From assembly GCF_008520305.1 (NCBI RefSeq), contig NZ_ML703258.1:124001-188000 (forward strand): a stretch of DNA of 64,000 nt, written 5' to 3'. Source of the stretch: Mesorhizobium sp. SARCC-RB16n (GTDB lineage: Bacteria > Pseudomonadota > Alphaproteobacteria > Rhizobiales > Rhizobiaceae). The position numbers and the translations under genes are program-made. The notes under the pieces were generated by a model. The model saw nothing but the letters and a program-made list of their open reading frames with translations. It was not told where the DNA came from and did not search any database. How positions within the stretch are numbered: position 1 is the stretch's first letter; each line of letters begins with the position of its first letter. Shown here piece after piece: positions 52,201 through 61,353 of the stretch.

Positions 52201-52752
52201 GATGTCCGTGCCTTGGGCCTGCTTGCGATGCAGCGCGTCGGCCTCTGCTTCCAAGGCATTGAGCGTATCGCTTGCATGGCCAAGGCCCGCGCTGGCAGTG
52301 AACAACAGCTTGCCGAGATCACCGCGTGACTCCAGGATCGCCTTTCCACCAGCTTCCAGCGTCTCGTCATCCAACGAAAACATTGTCGTGTAGGCGTCGC
52401 GAGATAGGCCCGCCAGGTGTGCCGTGATCGCCATCTCGCTGACCGGCTTGCCAGTCGCGTCAAGGAGCGAATTGTTCCGCTGTTTAGTGCGCGTGAAAGC
52501 GTGTTCCACGCCCGCCAACTCGAGCACACCGCCTAGCCGCATGGCGCTGTATTCGTGAATGAAGTTGTATTTGCTGCGCTCCTCAATGCCGAACAAGAGG
52601 TCGAGAAAGCCAGAAAGAGCGGTCGATTTGCCGGCCTCATTGAGGCCGAACACGATATGCAGATCCGGCCCGGAGGTGGGCTTCGGTCCGAAGTCGACTG
52701 TCCGATCGGTGAACTTCCCATACCGAACAAGATCAAGACGTCGCAATCTCAT
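49282..52752 (-). CDS. YhaN/SbcC-like SMC-type ATPase
   Basis: 1156-residue Rad50-like ATPase. N-terminal LDLVRYGKFTDRTVDFG leads to the Walker A HIVFGLNEAGKSTALSGFL; long coiled coils fill the middle (for example LLKKRLAELKSRKDDIDTL). The C-terminal ABC part has LSKGARFQLYLALRLAGYYE (signature) and VPFVADDVMETFDHIR (Walker B, with D-D-x-x-E), closing with QVIYLTHHKHLCEIA. No zinc-hook CxxC was found in the coil. The ATG overlaps the stop of the nuclease gene (ATGA), so the two proteins are made together, like YhaO-YhaN or SbcD-SbcC. Probable partner in DNA-end processing. Confidence 0.9.
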   Translation of the reverse strand: MRLRRLDLVRYGKFTDRTVDFGPKPTSGPDLHIVFGLNEAGKSTALSGFLDLLFGIEERSKYNFIHEYSAMRLGGVLELAGVEHAFTRTKQRNNSLLDATGKPVSEMAITAHLAGLSRDAYTTMFSLDDETLEAGGKAILESRGDLGKLLFTASAGLGHASDTLNALEAEADALHRKQAQGTDIALLKKRLAELKSRKDDIDTLASTYEGLEAERRDASQQYDGIISERAVLAARLEAIARLERARPMLADIRRKLAQLDALPKTASPTRTWTGSIAELIDEDASLRTRLAGNVGEVERLVASIASANVDELILGVSERIRTLAGSKVRYSSAGLDLPTRKVQLQILDNAVATCLSALGRTSEQNPAQLLLPAATVGILRTMIEQRSGIATAVSAAHNETAAAVDALQSARQRVGEERAVPESVRAKLGSALSKARASSHLAEIAAAREEEDTGKIRLEELRAQLRPWAGDASALMSIAIPSAGQIASWKMAATDLARASSVLAERLGECESNSMRHSARLDAFRASIDVADDEAAVASRRARDTAWATHKAALTSETADDFAIALALDDGVGTGRLANASDLAEMRATTRALAEALADLSRLRQQHAQLGLDRDAKLAEVRQASGQLLGDAIEPSLERLVDRLQDRIEVRADALAAWGQIELSRKKAERAAEAGEQIRLELIRALTSVGITSTPDDTLEAVMALAELFLDRQRKLDAEYAEALRTVTGREEDLTVRRRALAMAERREDEWLAAIADTLKGTWLESGVSASALSTVLEQLGNLAKSVQERDALQLRIDKMEDDRADFLSEGSAIAADVAEAMKDGEAEQLAVRLGDRLDRAERARDTKAGLLADLERLKGERSVLDNETSIHKHRKNEVLIAFGVETLTDVAQRDELLRERDRLRTNVAELEDRVAAELSLEKFEHARSVLDEIDFDGLVIEKGQGEQRLQQLDGALQQQLIRRTRAADKIDEIGGDSAVARLEAERRTILLEIEDSAVRYIELKLGIMSAGNALRAYRERHRSGMMARASDAFKLITRGQYSGLTTQPVKGGEVLIAMQRDGQSKVADALSKGARFQLYLALRLAGYYEFAQFRQSVPFVADDVMETFDHIRSEEVFRLFGEMAGMGQVIYLTHHKHLCEIAKAVVPRTTIHELE

Positions 52753-54011
52753 GAAGAGGCACCAGCCTTGAGACGCGCGGTGACCTGATCAATGCCCCTG
52801 GCGAGGGCTCTATCAAGGAAAAGGTCGAGGTCAGCTTCGCTCTTGCCAGCAAAGTCGCGGCCTTCCGCCGGAAGTTCGGCAACCGTCTTCTGAATGAAAG
52901 CTCTCGCCTCGGCGCGGAACGCCTCCGACCTGGCGTCGCTGCGCATCGACGCGGCGAGTTCATAAATCGGATCAGCTGCATCCTCGACCGTTTCGGCCAT
53001 AGGCGAAACGACGCCAAGATCGAGCTTTTCGATCCACGTGCCCCCCAGTTGCCCGGCCACCTGTTGAGCTTCGGCAAGGAGGAGGTCCCTGTCACGAATG
53101 AGTTGCCATGACAACGTTGACGCACCGGTCAAATTGACTCGAGCCAGAACGTGCCTCGATCGAACATTGGATCGCAGCTGTTCAAGTGCGACGCGGACGC
53201 GCGTGACAACCTCGGACCATTCAACTGTTTCCGTAAGATCGACGCTGAGCCGTTCGAATTGCGCGACGCTGGTCAGCCTCTCCTCGATCTCGATCGAACC
53301 GTCATCACCTATCGTCACAAGCGTTGCCGACTTCTCACCGGCCTCATTGATATCCCTGCCCTGCGGAATACCCGGCATCACGACAGTGGCGCGTGTCCCT
53401 GGATAGACTTGGCGGACATGGATGTGCCCGAGCGCCCAGTAGTCGAAACTATGACTGTGCAAGTCGGCCACGCTGCAGGGAGCGTACACGTCGTGACCGG
53501 GCGAGCCGGCTAGGCTGGTGTGCATGATACCGACATTGACCGCGCCTTCACGAGCTATTGGGTACTTCGGCAACAGGCTGTCTGGCGCTTTGGAATGGGT
53601 AAAACTCAGGCCATGAAACACGACATCCCGACCAACCGAGGTCTGCAATACCGATTGGGCGCGGCCGCCGAAAATGGTCACGCTATCCGGAAACACCAGC
53701 TGTTTAGAGATGCGCGAGAGGGCATCATGGTTGCCGCGGATCTTGAAGACTCTAATTCCTGCTTGGTGTAGCCGGCCGATCTGTGTCGCGACGAACCGGG
53801 CAGTCTTCATCGAAGTTTGATCGCCATCATAAAGGTCGCCAGCAATGACCAGCGCATCCACGCGTTCCTCGAGACACAAATCCACTATGGAAACGAAGGC
53901 TTGGCGGCTGGCATCACCCACGAGCTCCGCGAGCTCGAGATTTCGCAGCGCAAGCGACCGCAGCGGTGAATCCAGATGGATGTCGGCGGTGTGAACAAAT
54001 CGAAACGCCAT
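52749..54011 (-). CDS. Mre11/SbcD-type nuclease (YhaO-like)
   Basis: Metallophosphoesterase nuclease of 420 residues. Phosphodiesterase motifs in order: VHTADIHLDSPL (DxH), VIAGDLYDGDQ (GDxxD), IRGNHDALS (GNHD), VGIMHTSL, and LGHIHVRQ (GHxH). All metal ligands are present. The C-terminal ~130 residues are the cap/ATPase-binding part. GGAGG lies 4 bases before the ATG. It is the middle gene of the operon, 82 bases after the helicase-nuclease gene and overlapping the YhaN-like ATPase gene by 4 bases. Confidence 0.92.
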   Translation of the reverse strand: MAFRFVHTADIHLDSPLRSLALRNLELAELVGDASRQAFVSIVDLCLEERVDALVIAGDLYDGDQTSMKTARFVATQIGRLHQAGIRVFKIRGNHDALSRISKQLVFPDSVTIFGGRAQSVLQTSVGRDVVFHGLSFTHSKAPDSLLPKYPIAREGAVNVGIMHTSLAGSPGHDVYAPCSVADLHSHSFDYWALGHIHVRQVYPGTRATVVMPGIPQGRDINEAGEKSATLVTIGDDGSIEIEERLTSVAQFERLSVDLTETVEWSEVVTRVRVALEQLRSNVRSRHVLARVNLTGASTLSWQLIRDRDLLLAEAQQVAGQLGGTWIEKLDLGVVSPMAETVEDAADPIYELAASMRSDARSEAFRAEARAFIQKTVAELPAEGRDFAGKSEADLDLFLDRALARGIDQVTARLKAGASS

Positions 54012-54093
54012 TCAGCCTCCAACCAAGGACAGACCTCGTCCCAGGTTCGTCAGATCTAGCGAGGGCAGCCGCCCCCGCCTTGTCGGTGACGTC

Positions 54094-57000
54094 TCACTGA
54101 CCGTATGCGCCGTCGATCAGCAATCCGTCTTGGTTTCGCAACAATCCGTTCGCGACGGCACCGGCAACCGCCGTCGAAATCAATTGCCTCAATTGAGCGC
54201 TTGTGGCTTTGAAGCCCAACATCCTCGAAACGCTCGTTGCGATTTCGTCCTCCGTCGCGCCGAGATTGGATCTCACCACGTCGATTGCTCCTTCAGCAAC
54301 TTCCTCCGACGAGATCATTTCAGGCTTGCGCAATCCAGGGGACATCACACCACTACGGTCTCGCAGCCGGATAGAGGCGCCAGGCTTGAAGCAGAAGGCG
54401 CCTCGCCTTGAAACTGCGCCCCGGCTTTCAGCGATTGTGAGGCCACGTTCGATTGCGCTTTGGATCCTCCCACCGGCCCGCTGCAAACCCCATGCATCAC
54501 GGATACGCGACACTACCTCGTCGACATGGATCGGTGCCTCCGCAGCCACAACTTGCTCGATTAGCCCCGCTAAGATCGCGGTGGGCGTCTCATGAAGCTC
54601 AACTTGCGCAGGTCTCTGAACTATGGCTTCCGCGTAGGCTCGATCAGGTGCAGCGGCTCCGTTCGTCGTTTCCAAGCCAATTTCAGTGACGTTACCGCGG
54701 TCAACCGTCACGACCTGGACGGCTGCGGCTCGGGTTCTCTGGTTTCCCAACTCCGCACGTTCAGCGAGGTCTCTCGTTGCGGCCTCGATCGCAGCCACAG
54801 TCCGCTCAAGCTGTTCTCGTGGACGCTGGAACCAGTCAGCGCTCCAGATGCGATGAATGATCCAGCCATGGTCTTCGAGCACAGCCTGGCGCAGCCGATC
54901 CCGATCCCTGGCGGAGCGCGAGGAATGATACTCAGCACCGTCGCATTCGATGCCCAGCAGATAGCGCCCTGGCCGCTCCGGATCAGCGACGGCCAGATCG
55001 ATGAAGAAGCCTGCGATGCCCACCTGTGCATGGACCTGAAAGCCTCGCTCAATCAATGCATTGGCTACCTGTTCTTCAAAGATTGAATCCATCTCCCGGG
55101 TCGTCGTCTGCGCGAGCGAGATGCGTCCAGTCCTCGCGTAGTGCAAAAAGAGCTTGAAGGCGAAAACCCCCTTCCCCTTTCCGCGCTCGAGGTCGATATC
55201 CTCATCTGTTATCGACGCGTAAACCTCACAGGCACGCTTGGCCCGGCTTATGAGGACGTTGAGGCGACGCTCGCCGCCTTCCGAACCGAGTGGGCCGAAG
55301 CGCATGGCCATGTAGCCCTGGGCGTTCTTGGCATACCCCACCGAGATCATGATCACGTCCCGCTCGTCGCCTTGAACGTTCTCCAGGTTCTTGACGAAAA
55401 ACGGCTCACTCGGATGGGCGTGGAAGAAGTCTTCCGTATCGGGATTCAGCCGCCGCAAGGCTTCGAGCTCATCTTGGATGGCACGACGCTGGCTAACGGA
55501 AAAAGTGGCAACGCCCAGAGTCTCTTGCGGATTCGACTTCGCGTGACGGATGATCGCTTCCGCTACGGCCCGCGCCTCGATGGGGTTCGTTCCGGTACCA
55601 CCTGAATCGAACACTCCGTCAGGCACATGATGGAACCGCAGCCCCATGCCGGCCTCCTGGGTATAAGGGCTCGGCACGATGAACAGCCGGTTCTCGTAGA
55701 ACTGGCTGTTCGATACGGCGATCAGCGATTGATGTCGGCTGCGGTAGTGCCAGCGAAGCATGCGCTGCGGCAAGCCACGGGCCGTGAAAAGCCCGAGGAT
55801 ACTTTCGATGTCAGCGACCTGCGCACCCTCGCCGTCGTCATCTTCAGATTGCGAGCCGGTCATCTTCGCGAAGAATGTCGTCGGGGGCAGTTGGCGTTCA
55901 TCGCCAACGACGACCACCTGGTTCGCCCTGGCAATTGCGCCGAGCGCATCCACCGGCTGAATCTGAGACGCTTCGTCCATAACCAGGAGGTCGAACGACA
56001 TACGACCGGGCGACAAGAACTGCGCCACCGAAAGTGGGCTCATCATGAACACTGGCTTGAGCGCTTGGACAGCAGGCCCTGCCCTCAGCATCAACTGCCG
56101 AATAGGCATATGGCCTCGTCTGCGCGCCATCTCAGATCGAAGCAATCCGACTGGCCCCGCTCCGCCATCTCTTGAAGGGATCTTGCGATGATGCGCGGTC
56201 ACGACCTCGATGGCGCTAGCCTTGATCCTTTGTCGGTCCAAATCAGCAAAGTCGCGAACAGCTCTGGAATGGAGCTCACCGTCAAACCTCCCGAGCTCTG
56301 GCTCCATATTGGCCATCGCCGTCAGCATTCTCTCGTAATAGGCCATGTCGAAGACCGATCGCGCCGATGCGGTCGGAACTTGGCCGTTGGCCAGGCCGTC
56401 TATCAACTGCCCTAGTCCGGCCTTTCGAGCATTGTCCGATCGTTCTTCGTAGGCGACCCATTTCGAGAGCTGTTCCTGATGCCCGACCCAGCCCTCCAAT
56501 CGAGCAATCAACTCGGCAATCATGATATCCGAGAAATCGCCTACTCCGAAAAGAGACGAAGCATCTGCTTTCAAATCCTCCGCAAGCGCCTTCAATTGCA
56601 GTGCCGCGGCCTGCGTCGCTTCTCGAGTAGAACGAGCTGAGTTCGCGATCTCGACTCTGTCAGGCAAACGGGCGACTAGATGTCGGAGTGCGCTATTGCT
56701 TTTCAACCAAAGCTCGGCCTGCGTAAGCGCGGCCCAGTTGGATCCTCGCCCGAGCCATGACGAACCGAATGCGGAAATGCCAAGACCTTGAGCGGCATCG
56801 ATCTCTTGAGCGAGCTTTTGTAACGCGCCCAGTCGCCGGACGAGCTCCACCCGGTCGGATAACTGATCAGGCACGCTGGCCAGAACGTCTCGAGACGCTT
56901 CGTCCGCTTGTGCCACGGAACGCGCCTTCACTTCCATCAGCTTCAGTGAAGCCCTTTCGGCGGAAGCCACATCACCCAGCATGGACGGCGCAAGGTGGCC

Positions 57001-59661
57001 GAGATCGTTCCAGAAACCCTCGATCAGCGGTCGGCCGATATCGATCACCTTGCGAACTCGTAGCGCCCGCGCCCCCGCTTCGGAGCGTTCTGCCATCCGT
57101 CCGGCAATAATTCGAGGTTCCGAGCCAAGTCCCCTCAGCGTGCGCATCCATTCCACTAGCGCTAAGAGCGGTGCCGAAGATGATCTCTCCCCCCGCCAAT
57201 CTGCTCCGAAGGCGGAACGACCAAAGGCGTCGCCATCACGAACCCTTGCGGCCGCGCCCTGCCCCTTCATCAGCAGGTCCAGGAGACGCACTATCTCTGT
57301 CGACGGCGCGTTAGGATCGACCAGAAGGGATCGCACAAGTGCTTTGGCGCGACGGTAGTCGCCGCTCAATGCCTTCAACAGCCCGGTATGAGTGGCGAGG
57401 GCCTGCCTTGTCGGGGCTGCGTCCGTCTTCCAGGCAGCATCGACAACCCTCCCTTTCAGTTCCGCTTGGATCGCTTCAAGGGCCGCGACGCTCTCGGCAA
57501 GCTCAGCCGCTTGTTCGAGTCCGGAGTCCCAGACGGTCGCAGCAAACGCTTGGGGGCTTGCGTCGGGAGCAGCCGCAACTCTCTCCCCCGTCACGATTAG
57601 TCTAACGAGCCCTGCCAGCGTGTCCGGCACAGCCGCCGACCCCAGCTCTTGGTTCAACCGCTCCGCTTCATCCCGCAATCGTGGGAGCAGAACGGTCAAG
57701 TGGTGTGCGCGAACAAAGCCGTCTTTCGCAAATTCCGATGGCAGCTTTGCAAGCTCTGTCTCAAGATCTTCAATTGGGGTGTCGATCGCCGTCGCCGCCA
57801 AATGCTGCGAAACGTCCTCGAATTTGCGGGCGAAATCCGATCCTGTCCAAAGAAGCGACGAGATCTGCTTAGGCTGGTCATCCCATACCGGCGAGACCAA
57901 CGCCTCGGCGGGAAGCTCTGGTGCGGACGCGAGAAGTTCCGCGCGATCTTCAATGTCGCCGCTGTCGCTGAGAATTTGCGGGGGCTCGGCTTCTATCCGC
58001 GCGGCGATGTCGATCAGTTTGGCCTGCACGGCCTTCGCTTGATGCAGCAACGACCCGATGCGCGGGACGAGCCGCTCGACGGTGGTTGGCAGAACGACAT
58101 CCAAGCCAACACCTCTCCAGGGATGGTGGATCGGCAATCCGATTTCGTTGATGCGTTGAGAAACCTCGTCAAGCAGCTTCCGGCGTGCCGAAACGCCATC
58201 ACTCGTCCAATCGGTGGCACCTTCAAGTTCGATATCTACGGGTTTTTGCCCGTTCTGCCTGAGGCGGGTCATCTGGCCGAAAACTTGGTAGGGCGTCAGG
58301 GCGGATGCACCTAAAGGGACATGCATCCGGTCGGCATGAGCATTGAGCTTATTGCGCGCCTGCAACAGTTGGTCGGGGAGCGCAGACGGGAATTGTCCTT
58401 GAGGCGACCCAAGCTGCCAAGTACGACGCAGCTCCTCCAGCATCATGCGCTTGTTCGCCTTGTTGCTATGGAGCTCCAGGCAGGCATCCCCTACCCCGGC
58501 ATTGTCGAGGCGACGCTTCACGACCTCCAGCGCGGCCATTTTTTCGGCCACGAAAAGCACGGTCTTTCCGTCCGCAACGGCTGACGCGATAACATTTGCA
58601 ATCGTCTGCGATTTTCCTGTGCCGGGCGGACCTTGGATCACAAGGTCGCGACCCCTCCTGACATCATGGATCGCGAGCGTCTGGGAACTGTCGCTGTCGA
58701 CGATATGCAACATCTCCGCAGGCGCAATGTGCGGATCAATCGCGATATCGTCAGACATCAGCGGTTCGCGTGCTTCAAAACCATCCGAAAGAAGCGAGCG
58801 GACCTTCGCTTGTTCGATGATTTTGGAACCCTCGGGCCAGATCTCGGGATCAAGATCTCGGTACATTAAGAACTTCGCGAACGAGAAGAAGCCTAGCACC
58901 ATGTCGTCCCGGAGCACTTCCCAACCCTCTTTTGTTGAGACTGCCTCGGCTACGGCATCGAGATACTTTGCGGCGTCGAAGTCATCTCCCGCATCGAAGG
59001 TCGGCATCGCGAGCTTGTGCATGCGATCGAGATAGAGCTCGAGAGAGAGGTTTGCGCTCTGATCCTCCGGTCTGCCGCGTAGCCGGAACTTTTCCCCAGC
59101 CGTACCCCGATCGAGGCGGACCGGCACCAAAATGAGCGGAGCTTGACGGATGTTTTCCTTGTTATTCGGGTCAATCCACTTCAGCATCCCAAGAGCCAGA
59201 AAGAGGATGTTGACGCCCTGCTCCTCTTCTAGCGTTCTCGCATCATGGTAGAGATCGAGCAGCCTGCGTTGCAAACCGGTTGGGGTCATGCGAGTCTGAA
59301 GCTTGGTGTCGGAATGTCGGGAGGACACACCCCTATCATCCACCTCGTCGTCTTCGGGCTGAGCAAGGGAAATCGGAGAGTAGTCGATCTCGTCATCCGC
59401 AGTGGCACTCTCTTGACCAGCCTTTGGTCTATCCGGCTTACCGGCGAGGAAGGTAAAGGCCTTACCTTCGTTTACCAGCAACCGATAAATCTCGGATGAC
59501 CGCTCATCGACGACGTCGATCGTTTTAGCGCTTTTGGAAAAACGCGGCACGTTTAAGAGTCGGTTGCGCGCGGAAAGGTCGAGCAGCTCCATCCTGGCGC
59601 GCTCGAGCTTCTCCCTTAGCGGTATATCGCTTTGGAAGACTGACTTTTCGGATTCTGACAA
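54094..59661 (-). CDS. DUF4011-type superfamily 1 helicase with C-terminal nuclease domain and DUF3320
   Basis: 1855 residues, intact. The N-terminus LREKLERARMELLDLSARNR and LLNVPRFS is the DUF4011 signature. Walker A VIQGPPGTGKSQTIANVI lies near 345, Walker B DLLVMDEASQIQP near 1225 with GDERQLPPTTFF, and the later helicase motif HYRSRHQSLIA near 1305. Around 1560-1610 there is a Vsr/MTES_1575-like nuclease domain (FFIDLAVADPE, GIECDGAEYHSS, GWIIHRIWSADW), and at the end a DUF3320-like winged region (AEAPIHVDEVVSRIRDAWGL). Start TTG at 59661 after GAGGGG. First gene of a three-gene operon with the Mre11/Rad50-like pair. This architecture recurs in phage-defence islands; the role here is inferred. 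Confidence 0.88.
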   Translation of the reverse strand: MSESEKSVFQSDIPLREKLERARMELLDLSARNRLLNVPRFSKSAKTIDVVDERSSEIYRLLVNEGKAFTFLAGKPDRPKAGQESATADDEIDYSPISLAQPEDDEVDDRGVSSRHSDTKLQTRMTPTGLQRRLLDLYHDARTLEEEQGVNILFLALGMLKWIDPNNKENIRQAPLILVPVRLDRGTAGEKFRLRGRPEDQSANLSLELYLDRMHKLAMPTFDAGDDFDAAKYLDAVAEAVSTKEGWEVLRDDMVLGFFSFAKFLMYRDLDPEIWPEGSKIIEQAKVRSLLSDGFEAREPLMSDDIAIDPHIAPAEMLHIVDSDSSQTLAIHDVRRGRDLVIQGPPGTGKSQTIANVIASAVADGKTVLFVAEKMAALEVVKRRLDNAGVGDACLELHSNKANKRMMLEELRRTWQLGSPQGQFPSALPDQLLQARNKLNAHADRMHVPLGASALTPYQVFGQMTRLRQNGQKPVDIELEGATDWTSDGVSARRKLLDEVSQRINEIGLPIHHPWRGVGLDVVLPTTVERLVPRIGSLLHQAKAVQAKLIDIAARIEAEPPQILSDSGDIEDRAELLASAPELPAEALVSPVWDDQPKQISSLLWTGSDFARKFEDVSQHLAATAIDTPIEDLETELAKLPSEFAKDGFVRAHHLTVLLPRLRDEAERLNQELGSAAVPDTLAGLVRLIVTGERVAAAPDASPQAFAATVWDSGLEQAAELAESVAALEAIQAELKGRVVDAAWKTDAAPTRQALATHTGLLKALSGDYRRAKALVRSLLVDPNAPSTEIVRLLDLLMKGQGAAARVRDGDAFGRSAFGADWRGERSSSAPLLALVEWMRTLRGLGSEPRIIAGRMAERSEAGARALRVRKVIDIGRPLIEGFWNDLGHLAPSMLGDVASAERASLKLMEVKARSVAQADEASRDVLASVPDQLSDRVELVRRLGALQKLAQEIDAAQGLGISAFGSSWLGRGSNWAALTQAELWLKSNSALRHLVARLPDRVEIANSARSTREATQAAALQLKALAEDLKADASSLFGVGDFSDIMIAELIARLEGWVGHQEQLSKWVAYEERSDNARKAGLGQLIDGLANGQVPTASARSVFDMAYYERMLTAMANMEPELGRFDGELHSRAVRDFADLDRQRIKASAIEVVTAHHRKIPSRDGGAGPVGLLRSEMARRRGHMPIRQLMLRAGPAVQALKPVFMMSPLSVAQFLSPGRMSFDLLVMDEASQIQPVDALGAIARANQVVVVGDERQLPPTTFFAKMTGSQSEDDDGEGAQVADIESILGLFTARGLPQRMLRWHYRSRHQSLIAVSNSQFYENRLFIVPSPYTQEAGMGLRFHHVPDGVFDSGGTGTNPIEARAVAEAIIRHAKSNPQETLGVATFSVSQRRAIQDELEALRRLNPDTEDFFHAHPSEPFFVKNLENVQGDERDVIMISVGYAKNAQGYMAMRFGPLGSEGGERRLNVLISRAKRACEVYASITDEDIDLERGKGKGVFAFKLFLHYARTGRISLAQTTTREMDSIFEEQVANALIERGFQVHAQVGIAGFFIDLAVADPERPGRYLLGIECDGAEYHSSRSARDRDRLRQAVLEDHGWIIHRIWSADWFQRPREQLERTVAAIEAATRDLAERAELGNQRTRAAAVQVVTVDRGNVTEIGLETTNGAAAPDRAYAEAIVQRPAQVELHETPTAILAGLIEQVVAAEAPIHVDEVVSRIRDAWGLQRAGGRIQSAIERGLTIAESRGAVSRRGAFCFKPGASIRLRDRSGVMSPGLRKPEMISSEEVAEGAIDVVRSNLGATEDEIATSVSRMLGFKATSAQLRQLISTAVAGAVANGLLRNQDGLLIDGAYGQ

Positions 59662-60132
59662 TTATGCCCCCTCGCCCAAAGCCGACCTTAGATCCTGCGC
59701 AACGGCAGCCGCAACAAAAAAAGCTATCCGGATTTCGATAATACTGTTGGCGCGGACGGGTCCGCAGCATTGTGAAATGGGATACGTCGGTTACTTGATT
59801 TGAGCCATGCCTCAACTCTGTGGCCAGAAGGCCGCGCCGCCCTGAGGCGACGTGCGCCGCTGAAGCCAGGCAGATCTTGTCACAGCGATCGCGATCTCAC
59901 CCGCCATTTTCGGAATGTCGGCTCCTGGGAACGACCCAAAATGGCCACGAAGACCGATACCAAGCGCAAAGCTGCCATGTCATAGAAGACAAATGCGTTT
60001 GGCGAGTGGCTTGACCGGCGAACCGCCTCTTTAACGGTCGACAGAGGCATGGACGCGACCACGACGCGTCATGCGGTCCAAGTGTAGTTGCGCCGCGGGA
60101 CAAACATGCGGATTCAGCCGCTTGGATGGCTT
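59662..60132. other. Intergenic region, no gene recognised
   Basis: About 470 bases upstream of the helicase operon. It presumably contains that operon's promoter. Small open frames on both strands have no ribosome site or family resemblance. Confidence 0.4.
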
Positions 60133-60922
60133 TCATGGCGCCTTCTTCCCGACTTCGTTCTTACGCACTTTTCCGTCTTCGTAGGAAACCACAGCTCCCG
60201 TTGGCGGCCCCAGCACTTCATATCGGAGAGGTTTGCCGAGCACGCTCGGGACCCAATCCAGGAGTTTCATAAGATTGGTAGCGTAGGAACACTTCCGCTC
60301 GGCCTGGGCCTCGCCGATATAGATTGCGAAAACACCTGGAAGCTGTGCAATCGTGGTAAGTGGTGCGCCTGAGCAGCAAGCGCCTCCAATTTCACTGACT
60401 TCGTAGAAATTATCGCCTACATATATGCTGAGGTTGGGATTAGGCGAATAGTGAAGTTTTCTGCGAACATATCCACGAGAGTACACTGGAGAGGGATTGA
60501 ACGGCAAACCGCCTTCCAACGGACCGTGGTGTACGACCTCCTTTGCAATAACATCAGGATAAGCCCACATATTGTACTCAGAGCCTGGAAATGGCTCCTG
60601 GGGCGCAAATATAATGGGCGAGGTCACTTTCTCAGGAAGGTCGACCTTAATGATGCCGACATCTTCCGTAGGGTGAATTTCCACTTCGGTGATAGCACAA
60701 GCGTCCCATCCTTCCGGGTCTGGGTAAAAACACTCTGCCTTTCGTCCCCCCGATCTGCTGAATGACATGCGCAGCCGTGAGCGCGTAGCCCTTACTTCCA
60801 ATCAGAAAACAGGTACCGTTTAGCTCGGCTGTTTTATAGTCAGGTTCGCCCTCTGGCGTGACATTTAGCGTGCAGACTGGCAAGACAAATTGTCTTGTAT
60901 TGTTACTTGCTTGGAACATCAT
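60133..60922 (-). pseudogene. Trypsin-like serine protease, one frameshift
   Basis: Protein of ~260 residues in two frames. Frame 1 starts MMFQASNNTRQFVLPVCT with GAGGAG upstream and has the catalytic His (GYALTAAHVIQQIGG). Near 60735 the sense continues in frame 2: CFYPDPEGWDACAITEVEIH, with the Asp in TEDVGIIKVDLP and the Ser in IGGACCSGAPL. No signal peptide, so cytosolic, like the trypsin-like proteases found in bacterial defence and effector systems. A single base change separates it from function. It lies upstream of the helicase-nuclease operon on the same strand, 470 bases away. Confidence 0.75.
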
Positions 60923-61353
60923 GTTATACTCCTCGACGCGACGAGAGGTTCGCGATTCTCGATGGATGGTCGGACGTGACGGACTCAAGTTTAGCGTTGT
61001 CGTATTGATGTCCGCTTACCAGAAGGCACATAATGTTGCTCTACGACCGATATGCTTAAGGGTTTCGGGTGCCGTCAGGCGTACGAAAGTCTCCTCATGC
61101 AGGAACCCGCGGGCCGCAACGATTGCCTATGGGGATTTGTGCCTCGGGGTGTGCCAGCGCCTATCGCGAACTTCCGCATAGGATGCGGTGGGGATGTCGT
61201 GGGAGCCGCTTCCAGGCCAGATCGCAGAGCCTGTAGCGTTGATTCCAGCGGCATTGGTATGCGTGACGACCGGCGCCACGGCAACGTGCACATAACATCC
61301 CGTTGACCGGCGCCGGCGTGGCGCGGTCGTACGAGCAACTTGGCCATGCCGGG

